Shown: positions 15,934 to 23,500 of the stretch, in pieces
Layout: the number at the start of each line of letters is the position of its first letter
Position numbering within the stretch: the first letter of the stretch is position 1
From: CAZOZK01 sp964584245
Lineage (GTDB): Bacteria; Patescibacteriota; Microgenomatia; UBA1400; PJMF01
Length of the DNA: 23,691 bases
Direction: 5' to 3'
Assembly: GCA_964584245.1 (NCBI GenBank)
Contig: CAZOZK010000003.1
Coordinates: forward strand, 1-23,691
Position numbers and translations under genes: made by a program
The notes under the pieces: generated by a model
Told to the model about the DNA's origin: nothing
The model's input: the letters and a program-made list of their open reading frames with translations, nothing else
Databases searched by the model: none

Positions 15934-16965
15934 ATGATAATTCGAGCCGTCCGCGAAGAAGAAAAAGAACTCTACAATAAGGTTGTGGATCATCCTTTGC
16001 AATCCTGGGAGTGGGGGACATTCCGCGCTAAAACAGGACTCCAAGTTGAACGAATCGGTTTTTTTGAAAAGGGAATTTTAAAACGCGGCATTCAAGCAAC
16101 GTTTCATGAGATTCCACATACAGGCAAAACTGCAGGCTATGTTCCAAAAGGTTTCATGCCAGACGAAGAGCAATTAGCTGCGCTAACTCAAATCGGTAAA
16201 GACCACAAAGCCTTGTTCGTAAAACTTGAACCAAATGTTTCTGAACCAGTCGCGACTGTTTCGGCACACCACACCATTGCTGATTTTCTCCTCAAAAACA
16301 ATGCTAAGCCTGGCAGACCACTGTTTACCAAATACACCTATATTCTTGATTTAGATAAACCTGAGGATGAACTGTTTGCAAATCTAGAAAGCAAAACCCG
16401 CTACAACGTCAATCTTGCTTACAAAAAAGGCGTGCGTATTTTTGAAGACACTTCAAAAGAGGGCATGGAGCAGTACATCAAAATTCTTGAAGAAACAACA
16501 CAAAGACAAGGTTTCTACGCTCACGGCCCAGCATATTTTAGAACCATGTGGGAAACGCTCGGCCAATCTGGCATGTTGCGCATTTTCCACGCCACCTACA
16601 ATGATGAAACGCTCGTTACTTGGGTAATGTTTGTGTTCAACGGGGTTTTATATTATCCATACGGTGCTTCACTGCGAATCCACCGAGATGTTATGGCAAG
16701 TAATCTTATGATGTGGGAGATGATTCGATTTGGTAAATCAGTCGGCTGCACCAAATTAGATATGTGGGGATCACTTGGTCCTGATCCAGACAAAAAACAC
16801 CCTTGGTATGGATTTCATAAATTCAAAAAAGGATACAACGGCGTGTTGCACGAAACACTTGGAACATATGATCTAGTCGTTGATTCACGATTTTACGGAC
16901 TATTTCGATTGGTTGAAAATATACGCTGGAAACTTTTACGACTTAGAGCTAAACTGCCTCTATAA
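15934..16965 (+). CDS. FemAB/FemX-family aminoacyl transferase (peptidoglycan bridge)
   Basis: A 343-residue protein with the double-GNAT pattern of FemX/FemAB enzymes, which add amino acids from aminoacyl-tRNA to lipid II in the cytoplasm. Visible family features are LQSWEWGTFRAKTG near residue 22, AGYVPKGF near 69, the central LESKTRYNVNLAYKKGV, the second GNAT core with YYPYGAS and ASNLMMWEMIRFGKSVGC, and the C-terminal LDMWGSLG and HPWYGFHKFKKGYNG. The last part is followed by a basic tail that could touch the membrane. Which residue it adds, or whether it acts on another acceptor, cannot be seen. It precedes pyrH by 56 nt and the latter has its own promoter. Confidence 0.85.
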   Translation: MIIRAVREEEKELYNKVVDHPLQSWEWGTFRAKTGLQVERIGFFEKGILKRGIQATFHEIPHTGKTAGYVPKGFMPDEEQLAALTQIGKDHKALFVKLEPNVSEPVATVSAHHTIADFLLKNNAKPGRPLFTKYTYILDLDKPEDELFANLESKTRYNVNLAYKKGVRIFEDTSKEGMEQYIKILEETTQRQGFYAHGPAYFRTMWETLGQSGMLRIFHATYNDETLVTWVMFVFNGVLYYPYGASLRIHRDVMASNLMMWEMIRFGKSVGCTKLDMWGSLGPDPDKKHPWYGFHKFKKGYNGVLHETLGTYDLVVDSRFYGLFRLVENIRWKLLRLRAKLPL

Positions 16966-16972
16966 ACATAAT

Positions 16973-17017
16973 TTGACTCAAACTAAGTAACAAGACATAA
17001 AGAAACAAACAGAAAGG
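16973..17017 (+). promoter_or_regulatory. Promoter and ribosome binding site of pyrH
   Basis: TTGACT (16973-16978), 17 nt, CATAAA (16996-17001). AAAGG (17013-17017) then lies 4 nt before the ATG. Unlike most genes here it has a short leader with a Shine-Dalgarno-like site. Confidence 0.5.
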
Positions 17018-17021
17018 CACC

Positions 17022-17759
17022 ATGGCAGCACGATTTAAACGAGTTCTCCTCAAGGTAGGCGGCGAATCAATGATGGGAGACAGAGACTACGGAATTGACC
17101 CTCAAGCAGCACTCGATGTTGCAAATCATATTAAAGATATTTATGCGCTTAATGTTGAGATCGCAGTGGTTATTGGTGGCGGAAATATCTTTCGTGGTAT
17201 GTCAGGCTCAAAAAATGGTATTGACCGAGCTACAGCTGACTACATGGGTATGTTAGCAACCGTCATGAATGGATTGGCGTTGCAAGATGCACTCGAAAAA
17301 GTTGGCGTGCCGACTCGTTTGCAAAGTGCTCTCCAAATGCCAGCCGTTGCAGAAAACTTTATTCGTCGCAAAGCTATCCGCCATATGGAAAAAGGTCGCG
17401 TGGTTATTTTGGGAGCAGGAACTGGAGTACCTTATGTCACAACAGATACCGGGTCTTCACTCCATGCGCTGGAATTAAAGTGTGATGTGCTGATGAAGGC
17501 AACCAAGGTAAATGGTGTCTATGATCGTGACCCAGCAAAATTCCCAGACGCGAAGCGTTTTAGAACTTTAACCTTCAAAGAAGCAATTGAGAATCCACAT
17601 ATCGATGTTATGGATACCGCAGCATTTGCGATGTCATCTGAAAATGATATGCCTGTCATGGTATTTAAACTGTTTGAGGGGGATAACCTCAAGAGAGCTG
17701 TGCTTGGCGAAGATATTGGTACGCTCATCAGCAATAAAGTAGTAACTGAATTAGCATAA
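17022..17759 (+). CDS. pyrH: UMP kinase
   Basis: PyrH phosphorylates UMP to UDP with ATP, as a hexamer of the amino-acid-kinase fold. Its 245 residues include the N-terminal LLKVGGESM (usually LKLSGEAL), the glycine loop VVIGGGNIFRG, the UMP-site segment TADYMGMLATVMNGLALQD and GTGVPYVTTDTGS near residue 132. The KATKVNGVYDRDP motif binds ATP. It is followed after 5 nt by a strong hairpin and then gap, so the two may share a transcript. Confidence 0.96.
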   Translation: MAARFKRVLLKVGGESMMGDRDYGIDPQAALDVANHIKDIYALNVEIAVVIGGGNIFRGMSGSKNGIDRATADYMGMLATVMNGLALQDALEKVGVPTRLQSALQMPAVAENFIRRKAIRHMEKGRVVILGAGTGVPYVTTDTGSSLHALELKCDVLMKATKVNGVYDRDPAKFPDAKRFRTLTFKEAIENPHIDVMDTAAFAMSSENDMPVMVFKLFEGDNLKRAVLGEDIGTLISNKVVTELA

Positions 17760-17764
17760 AATGA

Positions 17765-17793
17765 GTGAGGCGCGCGCTTCGCGCGCGCCTCAC
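17765..17793 (+). repeat. 13-bp perfect GC-rich hairpin between pyrH and gap
   Basis: GTGAGGCGCGCGC (17765-17777) and GCGCGCGCCTCAC (17781-17793) pair perfectly around a TTC loop. No T-tract follows. It fits a transcript-end or mRNA-stabilising structure, or a processing site between pyrH and gap. It is far more GC-rich than its surroundings. Confidence 0.85.
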
Positions 17794-17809
17794 AACCTAC
17801 AAGGACCAC

Positions 17810-18859
17810 ATGACCTCAAGAAACTTTGGTATTAACGGATTTGGCCGTATCGGCAGAACAACCTTTCGCGTCTGGTGGCTACACCACCGTGATTCTTTGG
17901 ATCTAAAAGTCATTAATACTTCTGGTTCTATGGAAATTGAGGACTGGGCACATCTCATCAAGTACGACACAAATTATGGTGTTTTCTCAGAAAAAATTAC
18001 TGCTGTTCGCACTCAAGATGCAAAATCTGCCACCGACGAAAATCCGGTTTTGGGCACCCTCACTATTGGAGATCGTGTCATCACGGTGACAGCACAACGT
18101 GATCCAGCAAAAATGCCTTGGGGAGCACATGGTGTAGAAACCGTTATCGAATCCACAGGAGTATTTGTATCAAAAGAAAAAGCTAGTTTGCATCTGCAAG
18201 GTGGCGCAAAAAATGTCTTGATTAGTGCGCCTGCCAAAGGTGATGATGTTGAATCCTCAGTTATTGGTGTCAAAGATTTGAATTTGACTGATGGCTCAAT
18301 CAACAGCAACGAATCATGCACCACAAACTGCGTGGCGCCAGTTGCCGCAATTATGCACAGCACATTTGGTGTCAAACAGGCCATGCTGACCACTATTCAC
18401 TCCTACACCGACGATCAAAACACTCAAGATAATTCTCACTCTGACTTGCGCCGAGCGCGCACTGCAGCGGCAAATATTATCCCAACTAGCACCGGCGCCG
18501 CGAAGGCAACTACTCGAGTAATTCCTGAACTAAAAGGGTTGTTTGACGGGCTCGCAGTTCGCGTTCCCACCACCACAGGATCTTTGTCTGACATGGTATT
18601 TGTTGTTGAAAAACCAACCACCATCGAAGAAGTAAACGCCACTTTTATTGCTGCATCCCAACAAGACCGCTGGAAAGGCATTTTGGCTGTGACAAACGAC
18701 CCAATCGTTTCTTCTGATATTGTCGGCCGAAGCGAGTCCTCAATTGTTGATCTTTCACTGACCAACGTAGTTGGCGGCACCATGGTCAAAGTCATCAGCT
18801 GGTACGACAACGAATGGGGATACTGTAATCGATTGGTGGAGCAACTGCTGCCTCGATAA
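17810..18859 (+). CDS. gap: Glyceraldehyde-3-phosphate dehydrogenase, NADP-type residues
   Basis: A 349-residue GAPDH of glycolysis or gluconeogenesis. The nucleotide-binding GINGFGRIGR is at 7-16. The catalytic Cys170 is in SCTTNC, His197 in TTIHSYT, and the phosphate-site AVRVPT and the C-terminal WYDNEWGY are present. The residue equivalent to Asp32 of the NAD enzyme is Thr37 (VINTSG). The S-loop Leu187-Pro188 pair reads Asn208-Ser209 (DNSHSD). Both changes resemble chloroplast and cyanobacterial NADP-using GAPDH, so NADP(H) or dual use is likely. ATG 17810 is preceded by AAGGA (17801-17805). The longer frame from GTG 17765 would translate the hairpin and is rejected. Confidence 0.95.
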   Translation: MTSRNFGINGFGRIGRTTFRVWWLHHRDSLDLKVINTSGSMEIEDWAHLIKYDTNYGVFSEKITAVRTQDAKSATDENPVLGTLTIGDRVITVTAQRDPAKMPWGAHGVETVIESTGVFVSKEKASLHLQGGAKNVLISAPAKGDDVESSVIGVKDLNLTDGSINSNESCTTNCVAPVAAIMHSTFGVKQAMLTTIHSYTDDQNTQDNSHSDLRRARTAAANIIPTSTGAAKATTRVIPELKGLFDGLAVRVPTTTGSLSDMVFVVEKPTTIEEVNATFIAASQQDRWKGILAVTNDPIVSSDIVGRSESSIVDLSLTNVVGGTMVKVISWYDNEWGYCNRLVEQLLPR

Positions 18860-18905
18860 TTTCTAGAGCTATCCCTCATGTCATGTTGGTGTCATCAAGT
18901 ATCTG

Positions 18906-18914
18906 TACTATGAT
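18906..18914 (+). promoter_or_regulatory. Possible -10 region for comM
   Basis: TACTAT (18906-18911) is 6 nt from the ATG at 18918. The overlapping TATGAT (18909-18914) has TTGGTG 17 nt upstream but would lie only 3 nt from the ATG. Either gives an almost leaderless transcript. Confidence 0.35.
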
Positions 18915-18917
18915 GCC

Positions 18918-20441
18918 ATGCCCACACATGCCATCTCACGCGTCCAGACACTTAGTATCCTTGGATTGCAGCCAACCCTTATCACGGTTGAAGTTGATAT
19001 TGTCAAAGGCATCCCACAGCTGCATATTATTGGATTGCCAAACAAGGCGTTGGGCGAAACCAAAGAGCGACTACTCGCGGCTTTTGAGCACGCTTCAATT
19101 GAACTTCGCCACCGAAAAACGTTAGTTAATCTTGCCCCTGCCGATGTTCCCAAGACAAGCGCGGGTCTCGAACTAGCAATTTCTGTTGGATTATTGGAGC
19201 GAAATGGCGTTACCAACCTTCAACCCTCAAACAACAAAATTGCTTACATTGGTGAATTATCTTTGGATGGGAGTATACGGCCGGTCAAAGGGATATTGCC
19301 CCTGGCGCTGGCAGCCAAAAAACTTGGATTCACTGATCTAGTCTTTCCTGCTTCGCAGTCCTACATTTTGCAGAGCATTACTGACATACGATTGCGGCCA
19401 GTTGATTCACTCCAAACGCTTATTGAATTGGGTAGAAGGGGACTACTTCCAGATGTTTGCTCATTAGAAGCTAAAAATCTCACCGCGCCAAGCCAAATTC
19501 GACATAAAACAAGAATCGATATGTCAGAAATTTCTGGGAATGAAGTTGCAAAACGAGCGCTTATGATTGCAGCCGCTGGGGGTCATCATCTTTTACTAAC
19601 TGGTCCACCAGGAGCAGGGAAATCATTGATGGCAAAATCCCTTGTAGGGATTTTGCCTCCCCTCAACCAAGAGGAGCAGCTGGAAGTTACCACGCTCCAT
19701 TCATTGGTCACCACGCATCCCCAAATGCACACGGTCCGACCATTTCGTGAGCCACACCATACCACAAGCTTCGTGGGGTTAATTGGTGGAACGGCACAAC
19801 TCTTGCCTGGAGAAATATCCCTAGCCCACCATGGTGTGCTTTTTTTGGATGAAATCAGTGAATTTCCGCGCAGCGTTACCGAAGTTTTACGCCAGCCATT
19901 GAGTGAGGGGTACATACAACTTAAGCGTGCTTCAGGATCAGTAAAATATCCCGCGCAATTTACCTTAGTTGCGGCAACCAATCCTTGCCCGTGCGGCTAT
20001 TTTGGAGATTCCAAGCATTCCTGCAAATGCACACCCATTGACCAAAAGAGATATCATGCAAAGATATCTGGACCAATCCGCGACAGAATTGATCTGCATG
20101 TATTCGTCACACAAACACCATTCGAACACATAAAAAAGCACTCAGGATCAACTTCAAAAGAGATACAAACTGCGGTCATCAAAGCTAGAGAAATTCAGTC
20201 ACTTAGATATAAAAATGAACTATTTTCAACCAATGCGCAGGTATCTCACCAGTATATTCTTGCATTTCTCGATCAAAATCCGGAAATAAAACAAGAGGTT
20301 GAGCATATTCATACTCAATTATCTCTATCGATGCGTGCCACATTTTCTTTACTAAAAGTAGCCAGAACTATTGCAGATCTAGAAGGGAGTACTGACATCA
20401 CAAAAAACCATCTCATTGAGGCCATGCAGTACAGAGATTAA
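18918..20441 (+). CDS. comM: YifB/ComM-family AAA+ ATPase (Mg-chelatase-like)
   Basis: ComM is a hexameric helicase that promotes branch migration during natural transformation. This 507-residue protein has the N-terminal Lon-protease-like domain (HIIGLPNKALGETKER, then NLAPADVPKTSAGLELAI) and the AAA+ core, with Walker A GPPGAGKS at 229-236 and Walker B-like VLFLDEISEF. The cysteine motif NPCPCGYFGDSKHSCKC and the C-terminal LSMRATFSLLKVARTIADLEG are both typical. CPR bacteria often keep competence genes, so DNA uptake is a plausible setting, but no other com gene is visible. Its stop overlaps the convergent uppP stop within TTAA. Confidence 0.93.
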   Translation: MPTHAISRVQTLSILGLQPTLITVEVDIVKGIPQLHIIGLPNKALGETKERLLAAFEHASIELRHRKTLVNLAPADVPKTSAGLELAISVGLLERNGVTNLQPSNNKIAYIGELSLDGSIRPVKGILPLALAAKKLGFTDLVFPASQSYILQSITDIRLRPVDSLQTLIELGRRGLLPDVCSLEAKNLTAPSQIRHKTRIDMSEISGNEVAKRALMIAAAGGHHLLLTGPPGAGKSLMAKSLVGILPPLNQEEQLEVTTLHSLVTTHPQMHTVRPFREPHHTTSFVGLIGGTAQLLPGEISLAHHGVLFLDEISEFPRSVTEVLRQPLSEGYIQLKRASGSVKYPAQFTLVAATNPCPCGYFGDSKHSCKCTPIDQKRYHAKISGPIRDRIDLHVFVTQTPFEHIKKHSGSTSKEIQTAVIKAREIQSLRYKNELFSTNAQVSHQYILAFLDQNPEIKQEVEHIHTQLSLSMRATFSLLKVARTIADLEGSTDITKNHLIEAMQYRD

Positions 20442-21253
20442 ATAAATACACTCACTACTGCTATGAGCAGACAGTACACGACGAACCACCAGAATTTGGC
20501 TTCTTTCATCATGAATTTGAGCAAGCCCAAACTCAGGTAACTCACGATAAAGGAGACAAAGAATCCAATCAAGTTTGGTAATGCAAATATGTCTGCAGGC
20601 AAACCACCAGTTGCACTCAGTTCATCAACTAGATGAAGTAGGGTCGCGCCGCCAATGGCTGGCAAGGCAAGTAAAAATGAAAATTCAAACGCAGTTTTTC
20701 TTGAAAGGCCTACGACCAACCCAGCAAAAACAGTTGCCCCTGACCTAGAAATACTTGGGATAATAGCAATTGCTTGCGCAATACCTACCACTATTGCTTG
20801 CCACCAGGTCACCTTGAGCGGCTCATGTTCATATGCTTCAGAAGCAGTTTTAGCATGATCAGCGCCACTCAACTCTTTTTTCACCTGAGATTTCAGAATA
20901 AAGTGTATGCCAGCATTTCCAATTGCAGTGATCAAAAATCCTAATGCAATCAAAGATTCGCCAGCAAAAAGTGACTCCAATGCATCCTTAAAAAGCACAC
21001 CAGCAACAACTGCTGGAATGGTACCGATCAAAACAGGCAACCACAATTTTTTTGTGAGCCCTACCAAAGTCTTGGAGAAAAAAAGCAAAATGGCCAAAGC
21101 AGATGCAACGTGGACAACAAGGATAAAAGTAAAAGAATCACCACTTACACCAAGAATTTTTTCAGCCAGAACTAGGTGGCCGGAACTAGATACGGGTAGA
21201 AACTCAGTTAAACCCTGCACAAGCGCTAAAAGGAAAGCTTGAATAGTAGTCAT
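20438..21253 (-). CDS. uppP: Undecaprenyl-diphosphate phosphatase (BacA/UppP)
   Basis: UppP recycles undecaprenyl diphosphate, the lipid carrier of peptidoglycan and other surface polymers, at the membrane. The 271-residue protein has the first active-site motif VQGLTEFLPVSSSGHL near residue 13 and the second, IIPSISRSGATVFAGLVVG, near 163. Several membrane helices and a central hydrophilic loop (about 120-145) are seen. It starts 8 nt after the mechanosensitive-channel-like gene with no Shine-Dalgarno, so co-transcription from 21961 is likely. Confidence 0.96.
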   Translation of the reverse strand: MTTIQAFLLALVQGLTEFLPVSSSGHLVLAEKILGVSGDSFTFILVVHVASALAILLFFSKTLVGLTKKLWLPVLIGTIPAVVAGVLFKDALESLFAGESLIALGFLITAIGNAGIHFILKSQVKKELSGADHAKTASEAYEHEPLKVTWWQAIVVGIAQAIAIIPSISRSGATVFAGLVVGLSRKTAFEFSFLLALPAIGGATLLHLVDELSATGGLPADIFALPNLIGFFVSFIVSYLSLGLLKFMMKEAKFWWFVVYCLLIAVVSVFI

Positions 21254-21261
21254 ACAGCTAA

Positions 21262-21951
21262 TTAGTCTTTAATTTCTTCGATTGTTTGGTCGTACCAGTG
21301 GTTGAGTACTTTTTCAACTAGACTTTTGCCACCCAAACCGAGTGCGAGTCCAAATCCTAGTGAAATCATGGACACGAAACCAATAAACAAGATGATAATA
21401 AAGTCTTTTGCAATACCAAGCTCAGAAATTGCAGCCAATGATGAAATAGTGACTACCAAGTAACTGGCAACTTTACCAAGTAATCGAGCACTTTTGCCAT
21501 CAATTGTCTTGATAGATCCTTTGACCAAACTCTCAACAACTCCGGCCATAAGCACTCCAAAAAACAAAATCAAGATAGCGGAGATAATATTTGGGATGTA
21601 CAACAAAATTCGGTTCAAAATATCTGTCAGAGGAGACAAACCAAGCACCGCTGCGCCAGTTTGCAACACTACTAACATAACTAACCAATACACAATACTT
21701 CCAAGTACTGATTCAATTTTGTTTGTTAAATCAGCATTTTTTAAGAAATGTTCAATCGGAGTTTTTTCGACAATTTTAGATACCTTGACTGCTTCAAGCA
21801 ATCGCACCACAACCCTTTTAATCATACGAGCAAAGGCAGCACCTACGATGAGAATCATGAAGGCTGCAATTACTTGAGGTAGAAACCCAGTCACATCACT
21901 CAATGATTGCATAATAACAGCCGATAATTTTTCTAGCCAAGTGCTTACCAT
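21262..21951 (-). CDS. Small membrane protein of the mechanosensitive channel (conserved TM helix) type
   Basis: A 229-residue membrane protein with four to five helices. FLPQVIAAFMILIVGAAFARMI and LLYIPNIISAILILFFGVLMAG are the paired 'conserved TM helix' repeats (PF05552-like) found in CmpX and related MscS-like proteins. A glycine-rich helix (ISLGFGLALGLGGK) near the C-terminus resembles the MscS pore helix. The soluble beta domain of true MscS is missing, so channel function is an inference; osmotic or envelope-stress protection is possible. I chose ATG 21951 rather than the upstream 21993, since the latter adds a cysteine-rich stretch outside the fold and lies upstream of the -10 box. 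Confidence 0.8.
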   Translation of the reverse strand: MVSTWLEKLSAVIMQSLSDVTGFLPQVIAAFMILIVGAAFARMIKRVVVRLLEAVKVSKIVEKTPIEHFLKNADLTNKIESVLGSIVYWLVMLVVLQTGAAVLGLSPLTDILNRILLYIPNIISAILILFFGVLMAGVVESLVKGSIKTIDGKSARLLGKVASYLVVTISSLAAISELGIAKDFIIILFIGFVSMISLGFGLALGLGGKSLVEKVLNHWYDQTIEEIKD

Positions 21952-21960
21952 AATATTCCT

Positions 21961-21966
21961 TTTATA
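21961..21966 (-). promoter_or_regulatory. -10 box for the channel-like gene and uppP
   Basis: On the minus strand TATAAA is followed by 9 nt and ATG 21951; TTGCTA lies 16 nt upstream. AAGGA overlaps the end of the box and would lie only partly in the mRNA, so the start is leaderless or nearly so. Confidence 0.45.
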
Positions 21967-21991
21967 ACAGTTAGTACTGCAATAGCAAAAC

Positions 21992-22008
21992 AACGCAAAC
22001 CTTGCGTT
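21992..22008 (-). terminator. Possible terminator after RNase P RNA
   Basis: On the minus strand AACGCAA, loop GGT, then TTGCGTT, followed by GTTTT. It lies about 20 nt past the RNase P 3' end. The T-tract is short, so it is only a moderate candidate. Confidence 0.5.
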
Positions 22009-22028
22009 TCAACATTATAGCGCGTTTT

Positions 22029-22416
22029 ACTCAACCTGTAAGCCGGATTCTGTCCAGATGTAGCTACGCAGGCTCCATCATGGGCTATGATCTATCTATG
22101 CTTGGGACACTATCACCCTGATGTGCATTCCGAAGAACGCGCCCCATTGGGAACACATCCAATACGGTGAAGATCGCCAATTGCAGCGGGGAGGATTGCC
22201 CTGAGTTGCAGCCCAAAGGCCACATTCAGACCCTGAAGCTTGGTCGTTTCATCTGGCGCCACCCAGCTCGTTTCTGTTGCTCTAACTGGCTTGTCCGCTC
22301 ATGATGGGAAACCCACCATGTTCGTCAAATCCCAACCTTTCGGTTAGCACCCTGTGTTCTGCTGTCCGGACTTTCCTCCCATCTGGAAAACCAGAAGGGC
22401 CATAGCCCGGTTGAGT
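22029..22416 (-). ncRNA. rnpB: RNase P RNA, bacterial class A
   Basis: The catalytic RNA that trims tRNA 5' leaders. P1 is formed by ACTCAACC (5' end) and GGTTGAGT (3' end). The conserved GAGGAAAGTCCGGAC and ACAGAATCCGGCTTA that make P4 are present, and so is the ACACAGGGTGC region. At about 388 nt it is of normal size. The segment aligning with the CCA-binding loop reads GGCAATC where GGTAAAC is usual. It lies in the same orientation as miaA, downstream of it, with its own -10 box. Confidence 0.97.
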
Positions 22417-22422
22417 AGGGGT

Positions 22423-22428
22423 ATTATA
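22423..22428 (-). promoter_or_regulatory. -10 box of rnpB
   Basis: A perfect TATAAT on the minus strand, 6 nt from the first base of P1, at the expected distance for transcription to begin at the mature 5' end. No good -35 is seen. Confidence 0.6.
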
Positions 22429-22468
22429 ACAGAGATACTGATTATGACATGATTTGAGGATACAAAAA

Positions 22469-23500
22469 TCAATTTTCAACTACAAAATCCACAGGATGCG
22501 ATTTCCACCAAGTCAATTGTTGCTTGGCATATTTAATTTCCCGCGCAATCCATGCCTGGGTGGCTTGGTCTAAATCCATTTTTTCATTCAAGTACTGTTG
22601 GATTTCTCGGACTCCAGTAGCGGTTAGTAGACTAGGTTTGGAAACTGCCGAATCAAAATCACTTTCATCTGCCAACACAGCCACCAACTCCTGCACCTCT
22701 TGAATCGCACCAAGTTCAATACGTTTGTGCACGCGCTGAGCTATTTTTTGGGATATTTCTTCAAAATCTTTCTGCACCAGAATACTTTTGTAGATATCAG
22801 GTTTCACTTTTTGGATTAGATTTTTTTCTCCACTTCCACCACCATTTTGACCATCTGCATCACCCGACTCCAGCACACGAATCAATCGCCGTGGATTGGC
22901 GCGATCAGACTCGTTCATATTCTGCCACCTGGCAAAATTTTTCTCTTTGACGAGGAGAGTCAGCTCATCCACCGAAAGATGCTCAACTTGTTTTCGCAAA
23001 TCTACATTTGGACCAGACTGCAATTTCATCTCTTCATTGAATACATGTGCGTGATACAACCCTGTGCCACCAACCAGCAGCACTAGCCCACGGTTGGCCC
23101 ATGAATATTCCATAATCTGTTGGGCAAAATTCTGAAAATGGGACACGGACCAGTCCTGCGTTGTATCCAAAATACCGATGCCGTGCACATGAATATCTTG
23201 CGAAAAGTAAAAAGGGTAGGGGAGTTGCGAAACCTGTTCACTCACAAAATTGCTGGGCACATCGGCCCCACTCACCAGCGGAATTGCTTTAAAAACTTGC
23301 CTTGAATCCGCAGAAATAATGTCCACCCGCTTAAAACGAGAGCGATGAGACGATTGTTGCAACACATAGTCCGCCAAGGCCAACGCCAAATCAGTTTTGC
23401 CAGTTGCGGTGAGCCCGACAATCGAAAAAGCACAGCGCACTGCAGCTGGATGTGCACGTAATTGCTCGTCAACATAGTTAAATAACATGTGGTCGATCAT
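22469..23500 (-). CDS. miaA: tRNA dimethylallyltransferase MiaA
   Basis: MiaA adds a dimethylallyl group to N6 of A37 in tRNAs reading U-starting codons. The P-loop GLTATGKT is at 29-36, followed by the substrate motif DIISADSRQVFKAIPL, VLLVGGTGLYHAHV and NPRRLIRVLE, and C-terminally TATGVREI, a short helix and WIAREIKYAKQQLTWW. At 343 residues it is slightly long: about 20 residues precede the first strand, so ATG 23488 or even GTG 23440 may be the true start. A Gly-rich insertion (DGQNGGGSGEKN) occurs near residue 215. Starts at 23500 or 23488 overlap the end of miaB. It ends in TGA, the only TGA stop among these genes. Confidence 0.94.
   Translation of the reverse strand: MIDHMLFNYVDEQLRAHPAAVRCAFSIVGLTATGKTDLALALADYVLQQSSHRSRFKRVDIISADSRQVFKAIPLVSGADVPSNFVSEQVSQLPYPFYFSQDIHVHGIGILDTTQDWSVSHFQNFAQQIMEYSWANRGLVLLVGGTGLYHAHVFNEEMKLQSGPNVDLRKQVEHLSVDELTLLVKEKNFARWQNMNESDRANPRRLIRVLESGDADGQNGGGSGEKNLIQKVKPDIYKSILVQKDFEEISQKIAQRVHKRIELGAIQEVQELVAVLADESDFDSAVSKPSLLTATGVREIQQYLNEKMDLDQATQAWIAREIKYAKQQLTWWKSHPVDFVVEN

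Noticed and set aside
17765..17809. N-terminal extension of GAPDH from GTG 17765
   Set aside because: It would translate the perfect hairpin; the family start and an AAGGA site both support ATG 17810.
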